NCBI GenBank assembly: GCA_029782335.1
Contig: JAKOVA010000103.1
Coordinates: 1 to 35,475, forward strand
Length of the DNA stretch: 35,475 nucleotides
Direction of reading: 5' to 3'
Source: Actinomycetes bacterium
Lineage (GTDB): Bacteria > Actinomycetota > Acidimicrobiia > Acidimicrobiales > Microtrichaceae
The notes under the pieces are model-generated. The model searched no databases. It was not told the DNA's origin and worked only from the letters and a program-made list of their open reading frames with translations. Positions 7,317-16,808 of the stretch are shown here, one piece after another (within the stretch, counting starts at the first letter, position 1; the number at the start of each line of letters is the position of its first letter). Both the position numbers and the translations under genes were made by a program.

Positions 7317-8452
7317 CGGGTCACCTCGACCAGTCGCTCACAGACCCGGTCCACATCCGCGTCGGTGAGATTCACGTGCAACGGCAGGCTCAACATGCGA
7401 TCCGCGAGCTCGTCGCAGGTGCGGAGGCCCCGCCGGCCCACCGGTGCCTGGTCACGGAACCAGCTGAAGTGGTGCAACGGCCGGAAATGCACGCTGGTGG
7501 AGATCCCCGCCGCGCTCATCGCGTCCATCACCGCGTCACGGTCGATGCCCGCGGCCAGCTTCACCGCCATCAGATGGTCGGCGCTGCCGGCCACCTGCTC
7601 GGCGGGGAGCGACTCGATTCCCGCAGGAGTGAGGTTCGCCCGGTAACGCTCGACCAGCTCACGGCGACGGGCCTGGGTGGCGTCGAAGCGGGCGAACTGC
7701 GAGCGGGCCAGTACCGCCAACACATCAGGAAGGTTCGCCTTGATGCCCGGCTGCACCACGTCGTAACCGGCGCGTGCCCCAGGCCGGTACCGTGCCCACG
7801 CGTCGGCGTCCATGCCGTGAAGCCGCTGGGACCGGGCGAACGCTGCGAGGTCCGGATTGTCGGTCGCAAGCGCTCCGCCCTCGGCGGAGGTGAGGTTCTT
7901 CGACGCGTAGAAGCTGAAACAGGTCGGGCTGGTGCCCGCAGAGCCGATACGGCCTCGTTCGTCCGACGCGCCGAGCGCGTGCGCAGCGTCCTCCACCACG
8001 GCCACGCCCGCGTCGGCGGCGATCTTGTGGATCGCCGCGTCGACGGGCACCCCTCCGAAGTGCACCGGCACCACCGCGGCGAGATCGTCGATGTCGGCGT
8101 CGAGCGCGTCGGGAGCCAGGTTCAACGTGGTGGGCTCGACGTCCAACAACACGGGGACCAGGCCGTTGTGCACCGCCGCGAGCGCCGTGGACACGAACGT
8201 CCACGCCGGCACCCCCACCCGCGACCCCGCGGGCAGGGCGAGGTGGGCGAGTGCAATGTCGAGCGCTGCGGTCGCGGAGGAAACCGCCACCACCTCGGTG
8301 CCGCCCAGGTACTCGGACAGATCAGCCTCGAGGCCCAGACACTCGTTGCCCGTGGTCAACCAGCCGCTGCGCAGCACCCGCGCGACGGCCTCGACGTCGC
8401 CGTCGGTGATCTCCGGGATCGCAAAATGGATGATGTCTTTCGGCCCGGCCAT
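7313..8452 (-). CDS. DegT/DnrJ/EryC1-family PLP aminotransferase
   Basis: From ATG 8452 the protein has 379 residues, the usual length. Fold-type I motifs are clear: SGWLTTGNE (29-37), SSATAALDIAL (58-68), VPAWTFVSTA (81-90), VVEDAAHALG (152-161, Asp stacking the cofactor) and FSFYASKNLTSAEGG with Lys185 as the Schiff-base lysine. These enzymes aminate a nucleotide-linked keto sugar to an amino sugar for surface glycans. First gene of the minus-strand glycan operon, overlapping the sugar transferase by 4 bases. The frame is open upstream to about 8650 with another ATG at 8512, but homologous sequence begins only at the IHFAIPEI segment, so 8452 is preferred. It is divergent from the nuo operon. 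Confidence 0.88.
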   Translation of the reverse strand: MAGPKDIIHFAIPEITDGDVEAVARVLRSGWLTTGNECLGLEADLSEYLGGTEVVAVSSATAALDIALAHLALPAGSRVGVPAWTFVSTALAAVHNGLVPVLLDVEPTTLNLAPDALDADIDDLAAVVPVHFGGVPVDAAIHKIAADAGVAVVEDAAHALGASDERGRIGSAGTSPTCFSFYASKNLTSAEGGALATDNPDLAAFARSQRLHGMDADAWARYRPGARAGYDVVQPGIKANLPDVLAVLARSQFARFDATQARRRELVERYRANLTPAGIESLPAEQVAGSADHLMAVKLAAGIDRDAVMDAMSAAGISTSVHFRPLHHFSWFRDQAPVGRRGLRTCDELADRMLSLPLHVNLTDADVDRVCERLVEVTR

Positions 8453-8666
8453 CTCGTCGGTGCTCGTGGGGAATGCCCGGAGCCACACCGAGCGGGGTGT
8501 CCAGTGAATCATGTTCGACCACGCCGGGGAAAGCGGGTGGCCGCTACGACGCCGCCCGTTCTTCCGTGCGAGACCTCGTCGGCACTTTGGCCCGTTGCGG
8601 ACACCCTGAGTAAGTTCTCCGCCGTGTCCGACGGCTGCGTCCCCTCGCATGGAGAAGGTGCCTCAC

Positions 8667-9392
8667 GTGTCGACCACTGACACCCCCGAGGAGACCGTCG
8701 AGGTCGAACCCGACGAGCTTCGCGAGGGCCTCGTCGCCCAACTCGGTGAACTGCTCGGCGACTCGCTCCTCGACCACGCGATCCTGCCCGGCGTCGACCT
8801 GACGGTTCGCGTCGCCAACGAGGCGTGGGCGCAGGCCGCCGAAGAACTGCGCTACGTCCTCGGTGCCCGGTACTTCTGCTTCCTGTCGGCCCTCGACTGG
8901 ATGCCGTCGCCCTACGGCCGTTACCTCGACGCCGAGGTCGACAAGGTGCTCGCCGCAGAGGCAGGGGAGAGCGTCGACAAGGAGCCCGAGCCGATGGTTT
9001 CGGGCGTCTGCGGCGGCGACACCCGTCTCCAGGTGTTCGCCCGGTTCTCGAACGTGAAGTCGCACTGGGGCATCACCGTCAAGGCCGACGTGACCTCCGA
9101 CGACGACCCCCGAATCGGCACCCTCACCAAGGTGTTCGCCGGCGCCGACTGGCACGAGCGGGAGGCGTGGGAGATGTTCGGCATCACCTTCGACGGCCAC
9201 CCCGGGCTTCGTCACCTCTACCTGCCGTCGGATTTCGAGGGCCATCCGCTCCGCAAGGACTTCCCGCTGTTGGCCCGCATCGTCAAGCCGTGGCCCGGCA
9301 TCGTCGACGTGGAGCCGATGCCGGTCGTCGAATCCGCAGACGGGCCGGCGGCCGACGCCGCTGCGGCAACCGACGAGGGGGATGCGTCGTGA
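8667..9392 (+). CDS. nuoC: NADH-quinone oxidoreductase subunit C
   Basis: A 241-residue peripheral-arm subunit of respiratory complex I. The 30-kDa subunit signature is intact near the end (ADWHEREAWEMFGI, then HPGLRHLYLPSDFEGHPLRKDFPL), preceded by the LTVRV and RYFCFLSALDW segments. I choose GTG 8667 because GGAGAAGG (8651-8658) sits 8 bases upstream; an in-frame ATG at 8649 would place this ribosome site inside the gene. The C-terminal tail is Ala/Asp-rich and poorly conserved. First gene of a nine-gene complex I cluster; nuoA and nuoB, normally just upstream, are absent here. Its stop overlaps the nuoD start as GTGA. A TANNNT match (TAAGTT, 8611-8616) could be the -10 box, weakly supported. 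Confidence 0.93.
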   Translation: MSTTDTPEETVEVEPDELREGLVAQLGELLGDSLLDHAILPGVDLTVRVANEAWAQAAEELRYVLGARYFCFLSALDWMPSPYGRYLDAEVDKVLAAEAGESVDKEPEPMVSGVCGGDTRLQVFARFSNVKSHWGITVKADVTSDDDPRIGTLTKVFAGADWHEREAWEMFGITFDGHPGLRHLYLPSDFEGHPLRKDFPLLARIVKPWPGIVDVEPMPVVESADGPAADAAAATDEGDAS

Positions 9393-10564
9393 CCGCCGTG
9401 ACCGACCGTCAGAAGCTCGCCTACATCGCGCAGCAGGCTGCCGATGCCCGGGTGAACGTGGAGCTCGAAACCGAGGGCATGACCCTCAACCTCGGTCCGC
9501 AGCACCCCGCCACCCACGGCACGCTGCGGATCGTCGCCCGCCTCGACGGCGAGCAGGTGATCTCGGCCGACCCGATCATGGGCTACATGCACCGCGGCTA
9601 CGAGAAGCTCTCCGAGGTCCGCAACTACGCCCAGATCACCACGCTCGTCAACCGGATCGACTGGCTGGGCAGCTTCGCGAACGAGGTGCCGTTCATCCTT
9701 GCCGCCGAACGGCTCATGGGGGTCGAGGCACCACCCCGGGCCAAGTGGATCCGCACGATCCTCTTCGAGATGGCCCGCATCGCCAACATCGGGCTGTTCC
9801 TCGGCGAAATGGGCCTGCAGGTCGGCGCCGTGTCGCCGACGTTCTACGCCTTCCGCGACCGCGAGTTCGTCCTCAACCAGATCGAGGCCGTCACCGGCGG
9901 ACGGTTCCACCCCAACTTCGACCGCATCGGCGGCCTGAAAGACGACCTCCCCAAGGGGTGGATCGCCGACACCAAGGCCGTCATGGTGCGCATGGCCGAG
10001 TTCTGCGACCTGATGGAAGACCTCCTCCTCGGCTCGGAGATCTTCGAAGCCCGCTGTCGCGGCATCGGCGTGATCCCCCCCGACGTCGCTCTCCAGTACG
10101 GGCTGTCCGGCGCCAACCTGCGCGCGTCGGGCATCGACTGGGATCTGCGCCGCGACGCCAACCACGGGTTGCTGGCCTACGACGATGTCGAGTTCAAGGT
10201 GTACACCCACCCCGACGGCGACTCGTTCGCCCGGTTCTGGGTTCGGCTCCAAGAGGTCCGTGAGGCCATCAAGATCGTCGAGCAGCTCTGCGACGGGCTG
10301 CCCTCGGGCTCGATCCAGGCGAAGGTCCCCCGCATCATCAAGGTGCCGGCGGGTGAGGCGTTCGTCTCCACCGAGAACCCGCTCGGCGAGATGGGCTACT
10401 ACATCGTCTCCAAGGGCGATCTGAACCCGTTCCGGGTCAAGATCCGCTCGGCGAGCTTCAACAACGTGTCGATCGTGCCGTGGCTGCTCCGTGGCGTCTA
10501 CGTGCCCGACATCATCACCATTCTCGGCAGCCTGTACTTCATCCTCGGGGACATCGACCGATGA
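9389..10564 (+). CDS. nuoD: NADH-quinone oxidoreductase subunit D
   Basis: A 391-residue 49-kDa-type subunit, which with NuoB and NuoC forms the quinone-binding part of complex I. Motifs: LNLGPQHPATHGTLRIV (34-49) lining the quinone pocket, GYMHRGYEKL (65-74), the helix with FGRIG-like FDRIGG, and the C-terminal GDIDR. GTG 9389 overlaps the nuoC stop (GTGA) and has GAGGGGGA before it. An in-frame GTG at 9398 is less likely. The stop overlaps nuoH directly, whereas most actinomycetes have nuoE, F and G between D and H. The HRG arginine lies in the region that MidA/NDUFAF7-type methyltransferases are reported to modify in the mitochondrial homologue, and such a gene follows nuoN. Confidence 0.95.
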   Translation: MTAVTDRQKLAYIAQQAADARVNVELETEGMTLNLGPQHPATHGTLRIVARLDGEQVISADPIMGYMHRGYEKLSEVRNYAQITTLVNRIDWLGSFANEVPFILAAERLMGVEAPPRAKWIRTILFEMARIANIGLFLGEMGLQVGAVSPTFYAFRDREFVLNQIEAVTGGRFHPNFDRIGGLKDDLPKGWIADTKAVMVRMAEFCDLMEDLLLGSEIFEARCRGIGVIPPDVALQYGLSGANLRASGIDWDLRRDANHGLLAYDDVEFKVYTHPDGDSFARFWVRLQEVREAIKIVEQLCDGLPSGSIQAKVPRIIKVPAGEAFVSTENPLGEMGYYIVSKGDLNPFRVKIRSASFNNVSIVPWLLRGVYVPDIITILGSLYFILGDIDR

Positions 10565-11589
10565 TCGGCCTGCAACTCGCCTACTGGCAGGAGACCATCC
10601 TGCGCATCGTGATCGGCCTCGCCGCGTTGCTGGGCCTCACCGGTGCGGTCGTCTACCTGTACCTGTTCAAGTTCGTCTCGTTCATGCAGAGCCGGCTCGG
10701 CCCGATGGAGGCCGGCCCCTACGGCTCGTTGCAGCTGCTCGCCGAGGTCGGCAAGTGGCTCCAGAAAGAAGACGTCTTCACCGAGCGCGCCGACCGCTTC
10801 GTGTTCGCGGCGTCGCCGTTCGTCGTCATCCTCTCCACGTTCATGCTGTTCGTGGTGGTGCCGGGGGGGCCGGGCGACGAGGTCGCCCACATGTCCAACA
10901 GCCTCCTGTATGCCCTCGCCATCTCGGCGATCTCGGTGCTCGGCATCCTGATGGCGGGCTGGTCTTCGGCCAACAAGTACGCGCTGTTGGGCGGTCTGCG
11001 TGCGGCCGGGCAGCTCGTCGCGTACGAACTCCCGATGATCCTCGCGGTCGTCGGCGTGGTCATCCAGGCCGGCACCCTCAACCTCCAGGAGATCGTCGCG
11101 GCGCAGTCCTCCGGCGGGATCTTCGGCTGGGGCGGCATCGGCAACCCCTACATCCTCACGCAGTTCGTCGGGTTCATCGTCTTCCTCATCGCGATGCAGG
11201 CCGAGCTCACCCAGACGCCCTTCGACATGCCCGTCGCCGAGTCCGAGCTCGTCGCCGGCTACATGGTCGAGTACACCGGCATCCGCTTCCTCGTGTACTT
11301 CATCGCCGAGTTCGCGACCGCCGTCGGCTTCTCGGCCATCGCCGCCACGCTTTTCCTCGGCGGCTGGGGCCTTCCCGAGTCGTGGGGCATCGGCCGTGGC
11401 GCCATGCACGTCATCGGTCCGCTGGTGGTGATCGTCAAAGCGGTGCTGTTGACCGGCGTCGTGTTCTGGGTGCGCTTCACCTTCCCGCGCTTCCGTGAGG
11501 ACCAGCTCCAGCGTCTCGCCTGGAAGTTCCTCATCCCCATCTCCCTCGCCAACATCGTGGTCACCGCGGTGCTGAAGGTGGTGTTCTGA
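10561..11589 (+). CDS. nuoH: NADH-quinone oxidoreductase subunit H
   Basis: A 342-residue membrane subunit with about eight transmembrane segments, connecting the peripheral arm to the proton-pumping arm and forming part of the quinone channel. Recognisable segments: MQSRLGPMEAGPYGSLQLLA (the loop usually read GPNRVGPxG), ANKYALLGGLRAAGQLVAYE, and AELTQTPFDMPVAESELVAGY, the acidic E-channel loop. ATG 10561 overlaps the nuoD stop as ATGA. The length is near the E. coli protein and lacks the long C-terminal tail of many actinobacterial NuoH proteins. The GPMEAGP variant and TQTPFD in place of NRAPFD are mild departures from the consensus. Confidence 0.94.
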   Translation: MIGLQLAYWQETILRIVIGLAALLGLTGAVVYLYLFKFVSFMQSRLGPMEAGPYGSLQLLAEVGKWLQKEDVFTERADRFVFAASPFVVILSTFMLFVVVPGGPGDEVAHMSNSLLYALAISAISVLGILMAGWSSANKYALLGGLRAAGQLVAYELPMILAVVGVVIQAGTLNLQEIVAAQSSGGIFGWGGIGNPYILTQFVGFIVFLIAMQAELTQTPFDMPVAESELVAGYMVEYTGIRFLVYFIAEFATAVGFSAIAATLFLGGWGLPESWGIGRGAMHVIGPLVVIVKAVLLTGVVFWVRFTFPRFREDQLQRLAWKFLIPISLANIVVTAVLKVVF

Positions 11590-12140
11590 TGGCTCGCAAA
11601 CCGCAGATGTTCGGTGTGATCAAGGGCCTCGGGGCCACCTTGAAGGAAGCCTTCAAGACGATGTTCCCCGACGGGATCAAGGGCGCCCCGGCCCCGTCGA
11701 GGGGTGCGCAGACCGTCCAGTACCCCCGCGAGAAGGAAGTTCCCACCGACCGCTCGCGCGGGGTCATCGGCCTCATCGAGGAGAACTGCACCGCCTGCAT
11801 GCTGTGCGTCCGCGAGTGTCCCGACTGGTGCATCTACATCGAGGCGCACAAGACCCTCGCCCCGCCCCGCCGAGCCGGTGGCAAGCCGCGGTCGGTCAAT
11901 GCGATCGACCGCTTCGATATCGACTACTCGCTGTGCATGTACTGCGGGATCTGCGTCGAGGTGTGCCCCTTCGAGGCCATCTTCTGGAGCCCCGAGTTCG
12001 AGTACTCCGAGTTCAACATCGCCGAGTTGATCCACGACAAGGAACGGCTCGGCCACTGGTTCGACTCGACCCCCGAGTTCGAGCCGCTCGAGGCCGGTTC
12101 CGAGGCGAAGCAGCCGAAGCTCCCCAAGAGGACCACATGA
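11589..12140 (+). CDS. nuoI: NADH-quinone oxidoreductase subunit I, 2x[4Fe-4S]
   Basis: A 183-residue ferredoxin-like subunit carrying clusters N6a and N6b on the way to N2 and quinone. Two CxxCxxCxxxCP motifs are complete: C67-C70-C73-C77 ([12 protein letters not shown]) and C116-C119-C122-C126 ([12 protein letters not shown]). An N-terminal amphipathic region (about 8-30) would attach it to the membrane arm. The ATG shares one base with the nuoH stop (TGATG), and the stop overlaps nuoJ (ATGA). The acidic/Lys-rich C-terminal tail is variable in the family. With no nuoG or nuoF nearby, the electron input upstream of these clusters is not defined by this window. Confidence 0.95.
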   Translation: MARKPQMFGVIKGLGATLKEAFKTMFPDGIKGAPAPSRGAQTVQYPREKEVPTDRSRGVIGLIEENCTACMLCVRECPDWCIYIEAHKTLAPPRRAGGKPRSVNAIDRFDIDYSLCMYCGICVEVCPFEAIFWSPEFEYSEFNIAELIHDKERLGHWFDSTPEFEPLEAGSEAKQPKLPKRTT

Positions 12141-12676
12141 TCGCGGCACTGCTGGGCGCCGACAGCTTCACCGGTGCGGTACCGACCAACATCGCGTTCG
12201 CGATCGTCGCCGCGATGATGATCTTTGCGGCGATCCGCGTGGTGACCACCCGCAACGTCGTCCACGCGGCGCTCTATCTCGTGCTGGTGCTGGGCGGAGT
12301 CGGCATCAACTTCCTGTTGCTGCAGGCCGAGTTCGTCGCCATCACCCAGTTCCTCGTGTACGTCGGGGCGATCGTGGTGCTCTTCCTGTTCGGCATCATG
12401 CTGACCAAGGCACCCCTGGGCGTCTCCGACGATCTCGACAACCGCAAGCAACGACCGATCGCAGCCATCGTCGGCCTGTTGATGCTCGCCGTGTTGTCCT
12501 TCGCCCTCATCAAGACGTGGACCGACCAGAAGGTGCCGTTCCGGCTGTCGGCGGCGACGAACACCACCGAGCTGTCCGACTCGATCTTCTCGACCTACCT
12601 CATCCCCTTCGAGGTTGTCTCCGTCCTGCTGCTCGCCGCGCTCATCGGCGCCATCGTCTTGGCTCGGAAGGACTGA
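12137..12676 (+). CDS. nuoJ: NADH-quinone oxidoreductase subunit J
   Basis: A 179-residue membrane subunit with five predicted transmembrane helices. The conserved third-helix region is present (VTQ-like [21 protein letters not shown]), containing the pi-bulge Tyr-Val-Gly-Ala seen in NuoJ. NuoJ with NuoK and NuoA forms the first antiporter-like channel beside NuoH. ATG 12137 overlaps the nuoI stop (ATGA). Five bases separate its stop from the nuoK start. A hydrophilic loop (about 131-150, [10 protein letters not shown]... NTTELSD) precedes the last helix, normal for actinobacterial forms. Confidence 0.92.
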   Translation: MIAALLGADSFTGAVPTNIAFAIVAAMMIFAAIRVVTTRNVVHAALYLVLVLGGVGINFLLLQAEFVAITQFLVYVGAIVVLFLFGIMLTKAPLGVSDDLDNRKQRPIAAIVGLLMLAVLSFALIKTWTDQKVPFRLSAATNTTELSDSIFSTYLIPFEVVSVLLLAALIGAIVLARKD

Positions 12677-12681
12677 ACACG

Positions 12682-12978
12682 GTGCTGATCAACCAGTTCC
12701 TCCTGCTCGCCGCCATCTTGTTCTGCATCGGCGTCTACGGCGTGTTGGTGCGCCGCAACGGCGTGCTGGTGTTGATGTCGATCGAGCTGATCCTCAACGC
12801 GGTGAACATCAACCTGGTCGCCTTCGGCACCCAACACGACATCTCCGGGCAGGTCTTCGCCCTGTTCGTGATCGCCGTGGCGGCCGCCGAGGTGGGCGTC
12901 GGTCTCGCCATGGTCCTGTTGCTGTACCGCACCCGACGTTCGATCAACATCGACGAGCTCGACGAGCTGAAGGGCTGA
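12682..12978 (+). CDS. nuoK: NADH-quinone oxidoreductase subunit K
   Basis: A 98-residue, three-helix membrane subunit of the usual length. Family signature: [19 protein letters not shown], with the buried glutamate of the proton path (SIELILNA), and [17 protein letters not shown] with the second conserved glutamate. Start is GTG 12682; GGAAGG at 12666-12671 provides a ribosome site about ten bases upstream. The longer upstream frame overlaps nuoJ and is a shadow. It lies between nuoJ and nuoL with gaps of 5 and 7 bases, so the operon is continuous. Confidence 0.93.
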   Translation: MLINQFLLLAAILFCIGVYGVLVRRNGVLVLMSIELILNAVNINLVAFGTQHDISGQVFALFVIAVAAAEVGVGLAMVLLLYRTRRSINIDELDELKG

Positions 12979-12985
12979 TCGCACC

Positions 12986-15238
12986 ATGTGGTTCCTCACG
13001 CATCCGTGGCTGATCCCCGCCCTGCCGACACTCGGTTTCGTCGTCATCCTGCTGCTCGGCAAGCGGCTGCTCGGCCCCGCACGCGCCCACTGGATCGCCA
13101 TCTCCCTCGTTGCCGTCGCCTTCGTCTTGGCGCTCGGAACCGCCGGCGCCTGGATCAGCCACTCCGATCACGACACTCCGGTCACCAGCGAGGTCGCCGG
13201 ATACGCACACGTCGACCCCAAGTGTTCGCAGGTCGCAGCATCGGTCGCGGCCGAGGGGGAGGAAGCCATCGCTCCGGTGGCGACGGCGCACACCTCCGAA
13301 GCAGGCCACGGCGAGGCCGAGGGAGAAGCAGCCGAGGGCGGCGAGTCGATGTCGCAGCCGGTGGTCCGCTGCGCATCGTGGTGGAGCAACGGCGACAGCC
13401 AGTTCAACATCGGCACCATGCTCGACGGCCAGTCGGTGCTGATGCTCGTCGTCGTCACGCTGGTGTCACTCCTCGTGCACATCTACTCCTCGGAGTACGT
13501 CAAGGGCGACCGCCGCTACACCCACTTCTACGCCTTCCTCCAGTTGTTCACGGCGTCGATGCTGTTCTTCGTCCTCGCCGAGAACACGCTCCAGATGATC
13601 GTCGGATGGGAGCTCGTCGGGCTCTGTTCGTTCGCCTTGATCGGACACTGGTGGGAGGAGAAGCCGAACTCCGACGCCGCCCTCAAGGCCTTCATCACCA
13701 ACCGCGTCGGCGACGTCGGGCTGCTCGTCGGCACGATCATCCTGTTCTTCTCGGCCGGCGGCACCTGGAACGTGATCGACATCAACACCCGCGCGAACAC
13801 GGGTCGCATCTCCCACACGGCGCTGCTCGTGGCCTCGTGCTGCCTCATCGCCGCGGTCATGTCGAAGTCAGGCCAGTTCGTCCTGCACACCTGGCTGCCC
13901 GACGCCATGGCCGGCCCGACTCCCGTCTCTGCGCTGATCCACGCCGCAACGATGGTGGTCGCCGGGATCTACATGGTCGCCCGGCTGTACCCGGTCTTCT
14001 TCCACGGACTGTCCATCGGCGGCTCGTCGATCAACCTGCTCGCTGTCGTGGGCGCGGTCACCGGCCTGTTCGGGTCGCTCCTCGCGTTTGTCCAGAAAGA
14101 CATCAAGAAGGTTCTCGCCTACTCGACGGTCAGCCAGCTGGGCTTCATGGTCACCGCCCTCGGCGTCGGCGCATGGACGGCGGCTCTGTTCCACCTCTTC
14201 ACCCACGCGTTCTTCAAGGCGTGCCTGTTCCTGGGCGCCGGGTCGCTCAGCCACGCGGCGGGACACAGCTTCAACATGGTCGATGACATGGGCGGGCTTC
14301 GGAAGAAGATGCCGACCACCTTCTGGACCTACGTCATCGCCACCGGCGCCCTCGCCGGCATCTTCCCGCTCGCCGGCTTCTGGTCCAAAGACGAGATCCT
14401 CGCCGGTACCGGTGGCGCCAACGACGGCGTCGGTACGTACTACTTCGCGCTCATCATGTTGTTGCTGGCCGCGTTCTGCACGGCTGCCTACATGACACGC
14501 ACGATCTGGTACGTCTTCTACAACGGCGAGTTCAAGGGCGACACCCACGGCCACGGCGACCCCCACGAGAACGGCCCCCGCATCGCCGTGCCGCTGGTCA
14601 TCCTGGCGACCCTGGGTGCCGTCGCCGGCTTCGCGAACCTGCCGAAGAAGATGCTCGGCATCGAGATGCCCGAGTCGCTCGCGTTGCGTTTCGAGCACCT
14701 CGTCGAACCGGTCGGAGCGTTCTTCCCCGGCCACGGCGTCGGATTCACCCACGCCGAGTTCAACAACCTGCTGGCGATCGGGTCCCTCCTCGTTGCGCTC
14801 GCCGGTGTCGGGATCGTCTACGCCTTCTACTGGAAGGGCGCGCTGCGGCCGCTCCACGGCCTCGCCGAGCGGAACGGGATGGCCCGACTGGGCAAACGCA
14901 TCCTCGAGAACAAGTACTACCTCGACTGGCTCTACACCGACGTGATCGTCGGGTTCATCAAGAAGCCACTGGCCGCCGCCACGTACTGGTTCAACCAGAA
15001 CGTGATCGACGGAGTGGTCAACGGTGTCGGCAAGACGGCGGTCGCTTCGGCCCACATCGTCTACGACCAGATCGACCAAGGGGTCGTCGACGGTGTCGTC
15101 AACGGCACCGCCACGTTCGCCACCGAGACCGGCGGTGGGTTGAGCAAGACGCAGTCCGGTCGTCTCCAGCAGTACGCGGTGCTGTTCTTCGCAGCCGCCG
15201 CGGTCATGGCCGGCGTCTTGGTGCTGGCCGTCAAGTAG
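12986..15238 (+). CDS. nuoL: NADH-quinone oxidoreductase subunit L, with His/Glu-rich loop insertion
   Basis: A 750-residue antiporter-like subunit at the far end of the membrane arm, with the long lateral helix and C-terminal anchor. Conserved pieces: MIVGWELVGLCSFALIG (with the channel glutamate), TNRVGDVGLL, KSGQFVLHTWLPDAMAGPTPVSALIHAATMV split across a channel helix, and KKVLAYSTVSQLGFM. It is longer than the usual 610-650 residues. Residues about 58-132, between transmembrane segments 2 and 3 and hence outside the membrane, form a His/Glu/Ala-rich stretch flanked by Cys80 and Cys129, which could form a disulfide. ATG 12986 follows nuoK by 7 bases. The C-terminal part (VIDGVVNGVGK... VVDGVVNGT) has a repeated motif common in actinobacterial NuoL. 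Confidence 0.95.
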   Translation: MWFLTHPWLIPALPTLGFVVILLLGKRLLGPARAHWIAISLVAVAFVLALGTAGAWISHSDHDTPVTSEVAGYAHVDPKCSQVAASVAAEGEEAIAPVATAHTSEAGHGEAEGEAAEGGESMSQPVVRCASWWSNGDSQFNIGTMLDGQSVLMLVVVTLVSLLVHIYSSEYVKGDRRYTHFYAFLQLFTASMLFFVLAENTLQMIVGWELVGLCSFALIGHWWEEKPNSDAALKAFITNRVGDVGLLVGTIILFFSAGGTWNVIDINTRANTGRISHTALLVASCCLIAAVMSKSGQFVLHTWLPDAMAGPTPVSALIHAATMVVAGIYMVARLYPVFFHGLSIGGSSINLLAVVGAVTGLFGSLLAFVQKDIKKVLAYSTVSQLGFMVTALGVGAWTAALFHLFTHAFFKACLFLGAGSLSHAAGHSFNMVDDMGGLRKKMPTTFWTYVIATGALAGIFPLAGFWSKDEILAGTGGANDGVGTYYFALIMLLLAAFCTAAYMTRTIWYVFYNGEFKGDTHGHGDPHENGPRIAVPLVILATLGAVAGFANLPKKMLGIEMPESLALRFEHLVEPVGAFFPGHGVGFTHAEFNNLLAIGSLLVALAGVGIVYAFYWKGALRPLHGLAERNGMARLGKRILENKYYLDWLYTDVIVGFIKKPLAAATYWFNQNVIDGVVNGVGKTAVASAHIVYDQIDQGVVDGVVNGTATFATETGGGLSKTQSGRLQQYAVLFFAAAAVMAGVLVLAVK

Positions 15239-15259
15239 GGCAACAGGAGAGATTCAACC

Positions 15260-16804
15260 GTGAACACCTTCCTCCACGACTGGGGCCTGGCGGTCATCAC
15301 GTTCCTGCCGCTCGTCGGCGCCGCCGTGATGATGGCGATCCCGCGCGCCGAGGAGCAGTTGCAGAAGATCGTCGCCCTCGTGGCGTCGACCGCAGCGCTC
15401 GCGGTGGGAATCTGGATCCTCGCCGAGTTCGACTACGACCGTGCCGGGTCGATGCAGTTCGAGATCAACCGGCGCTGGATCGAGATCATCCACAGCCGCT
15501 TCTCCATGGGCGTCGACGGCATCGCGCTGCCGCTGCTGATCCTCACCGTTGCGATCATCCCGCTGTGCGTCATCTACTCGTGGAACCACATCCCGTCGCC
15601 GGGGAACGCCAAGGCGTTCCTCATCCTCATCCTCATCCTCGAGACGGGCGTCATCGGCTCCTTCGTCGCCCACGACCTCATCCTGTTCTTCGTCTTCTTC
15701 GAGATCGTGCTGCTGCCGATGTACTTCCTCATCGGGGTCTGGGGCGGCGAACAGCGCCAGTACGCAGCGATCAAGTTCTTCCTCTACACCCTGTTCGGCT
15801 CAGCGCTCATGATCGTGGCGTTCCTGGCGTTGTTCTGGCTGTCGGGTGCGAACAGCTTCGATATGACCGAGCTGCACAACGCCGCTCGGGTTCCCGGGGC
15901 ACTCTCCAACACCGCCCAGGTGCTGATCTTCGGCGGCATGTTCGTGGGGTTCGCCATCAAGGTGCCGATGTTCCCGTTCCATACGTGGCTGCCCGATGCC
16001 CACACCCAGGCGCCGACGGTCGGTTCGGTGATCCTCGCCGCGCTGCTGCTGAAGCTCGGAACCTACGGCTTTGTCCGGATCGCCATCGGCATCATGCCCA
16101 GCTACGCATCCCACAAGTGGGCGCCCGTGCTCGTCGTGCTCTCGACGATCGGCATCATCTACGGCGCCCTCGGGTGCCTCGCGCAGACCGACATGAAGCG
16201 CCTCATCGCCTTCTCGTCGGTCGCACACATGGGCTTCACGATGCTCGGCATCTCGACGCTCACCGACTTCGGGATCAACGCCGCCATCTTCGGGATGGTC
16301 GCCCACGGCCTCATCACCGGCATGTTGTTCTTCGTCGCCGGTTCGATGAAGGAGCGCTACCACACCCTCGAGCTCAAGCGCCTCGGCGGCTTGCTGGTGT
16401 CGGCTCCGAAGATGGGTTGGATCCTCGGGTTCTGCTCGATGGCGTCGCTCGGTCTCCCGGGCCTCGCCGGGTTCTGGGGTGAGTTCCCGGCGATCCTCGC
16501 CGCCTACAACCCGGCGGAGGGACTGTCCAAGGCGCTGTTCCGCACCTGCATGGTGATCGCCGCGATCGGCACGGTGTTCGCCGCCGGATACCTCCTCTGG
16601 ATGTTCCAGCGGACGTCCTTCGGAACTCCCAAGGACGAGTTCGCCGACGATCCTCACATCACCGACGTGTCGCGACCCGAGTGGATCGCATGGACACCCC
16701 TGCTGATCTCGATCGTGTTGTTCGGCTTCCTCCCGGGTCTCATGTTCGATGTCACCAACCCGGCGGTGAAGATCGTCGCCGCCGCAGCCGGTATCGGAGG
16801 CTGA
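15260..16804 (+). CDS. nuoM: NADH-quinone oxidoreductase subunit M
   Basis: A 514-residue antiporter-like proton channel subunit with about 14 transmembrane helices. Motifs: FFVFFEIVLLPMYFLIGVWG (with the channel glutamate), FAIKVPMFPFHTWLPDAHTQAPTVGS (broken helix TM7 with its lysine) split over about 231-256, and MKRLIAFSSVAHMGF (TM8). Start is GTG 15260, with AGGAGAG at 15245-15250 ten bases before. Twenty-one bases after nuoL and 4 bases before nuoN. Nothing unusual in length or motifs. Confidence 0.95.
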   Translation: MNTFLHDWGLAVITFLPLVGAAVMMAIPRAEEQLQKIVALVASTAALAVGIWILAEFDYDRAGSMQFEINRRWIEIIHSRFSMGVDGIALPLLILTVAIIPLCVIYSWNHIPSPGNAKAFLILILILETGVIGSFVAHDLILFFVFFEIVLLPMYFLIGVWGGEQRQYAAIKFFLYTLFGSALMIVAFLALFWLSGANSFDMTELHNAARVPGALSNTAQVLIFGGMFVGFAIKVPMFPFHTWLPDAHTQAPTVGSVILAALLLKLGTYGFVRIAIGIMPSYASHKWAPVLVVLSTIGIIYGALGCLAQTDMKRLIAFSSVAHMGFTMLGISTLTDFGINAAIFGMVAHGLITGMLFFVAGSMKERYHTLELKRLGGLLVSAPKMGWILGFCSMASLGLPGLAGFWGEFPAILAAYNPAEGLSKALFRTCMVIAAIGTVFAAGYLLWMFQRTSFGTPKDEFADDPHITDVSRPEWIAWTPLLISIVLFGFLPGLMFDVTNPAVKIVAAAAGIGG

Positions 16805-16808
16805 GATC

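Noticed and set aside
8453-8650. N-terminal extension of the aminotransferase (other starts at 8512 or about 8650)
   Set aside because: No aminotransferase-like sequence there, and the longest version would overlap the nuoC ribosome site.
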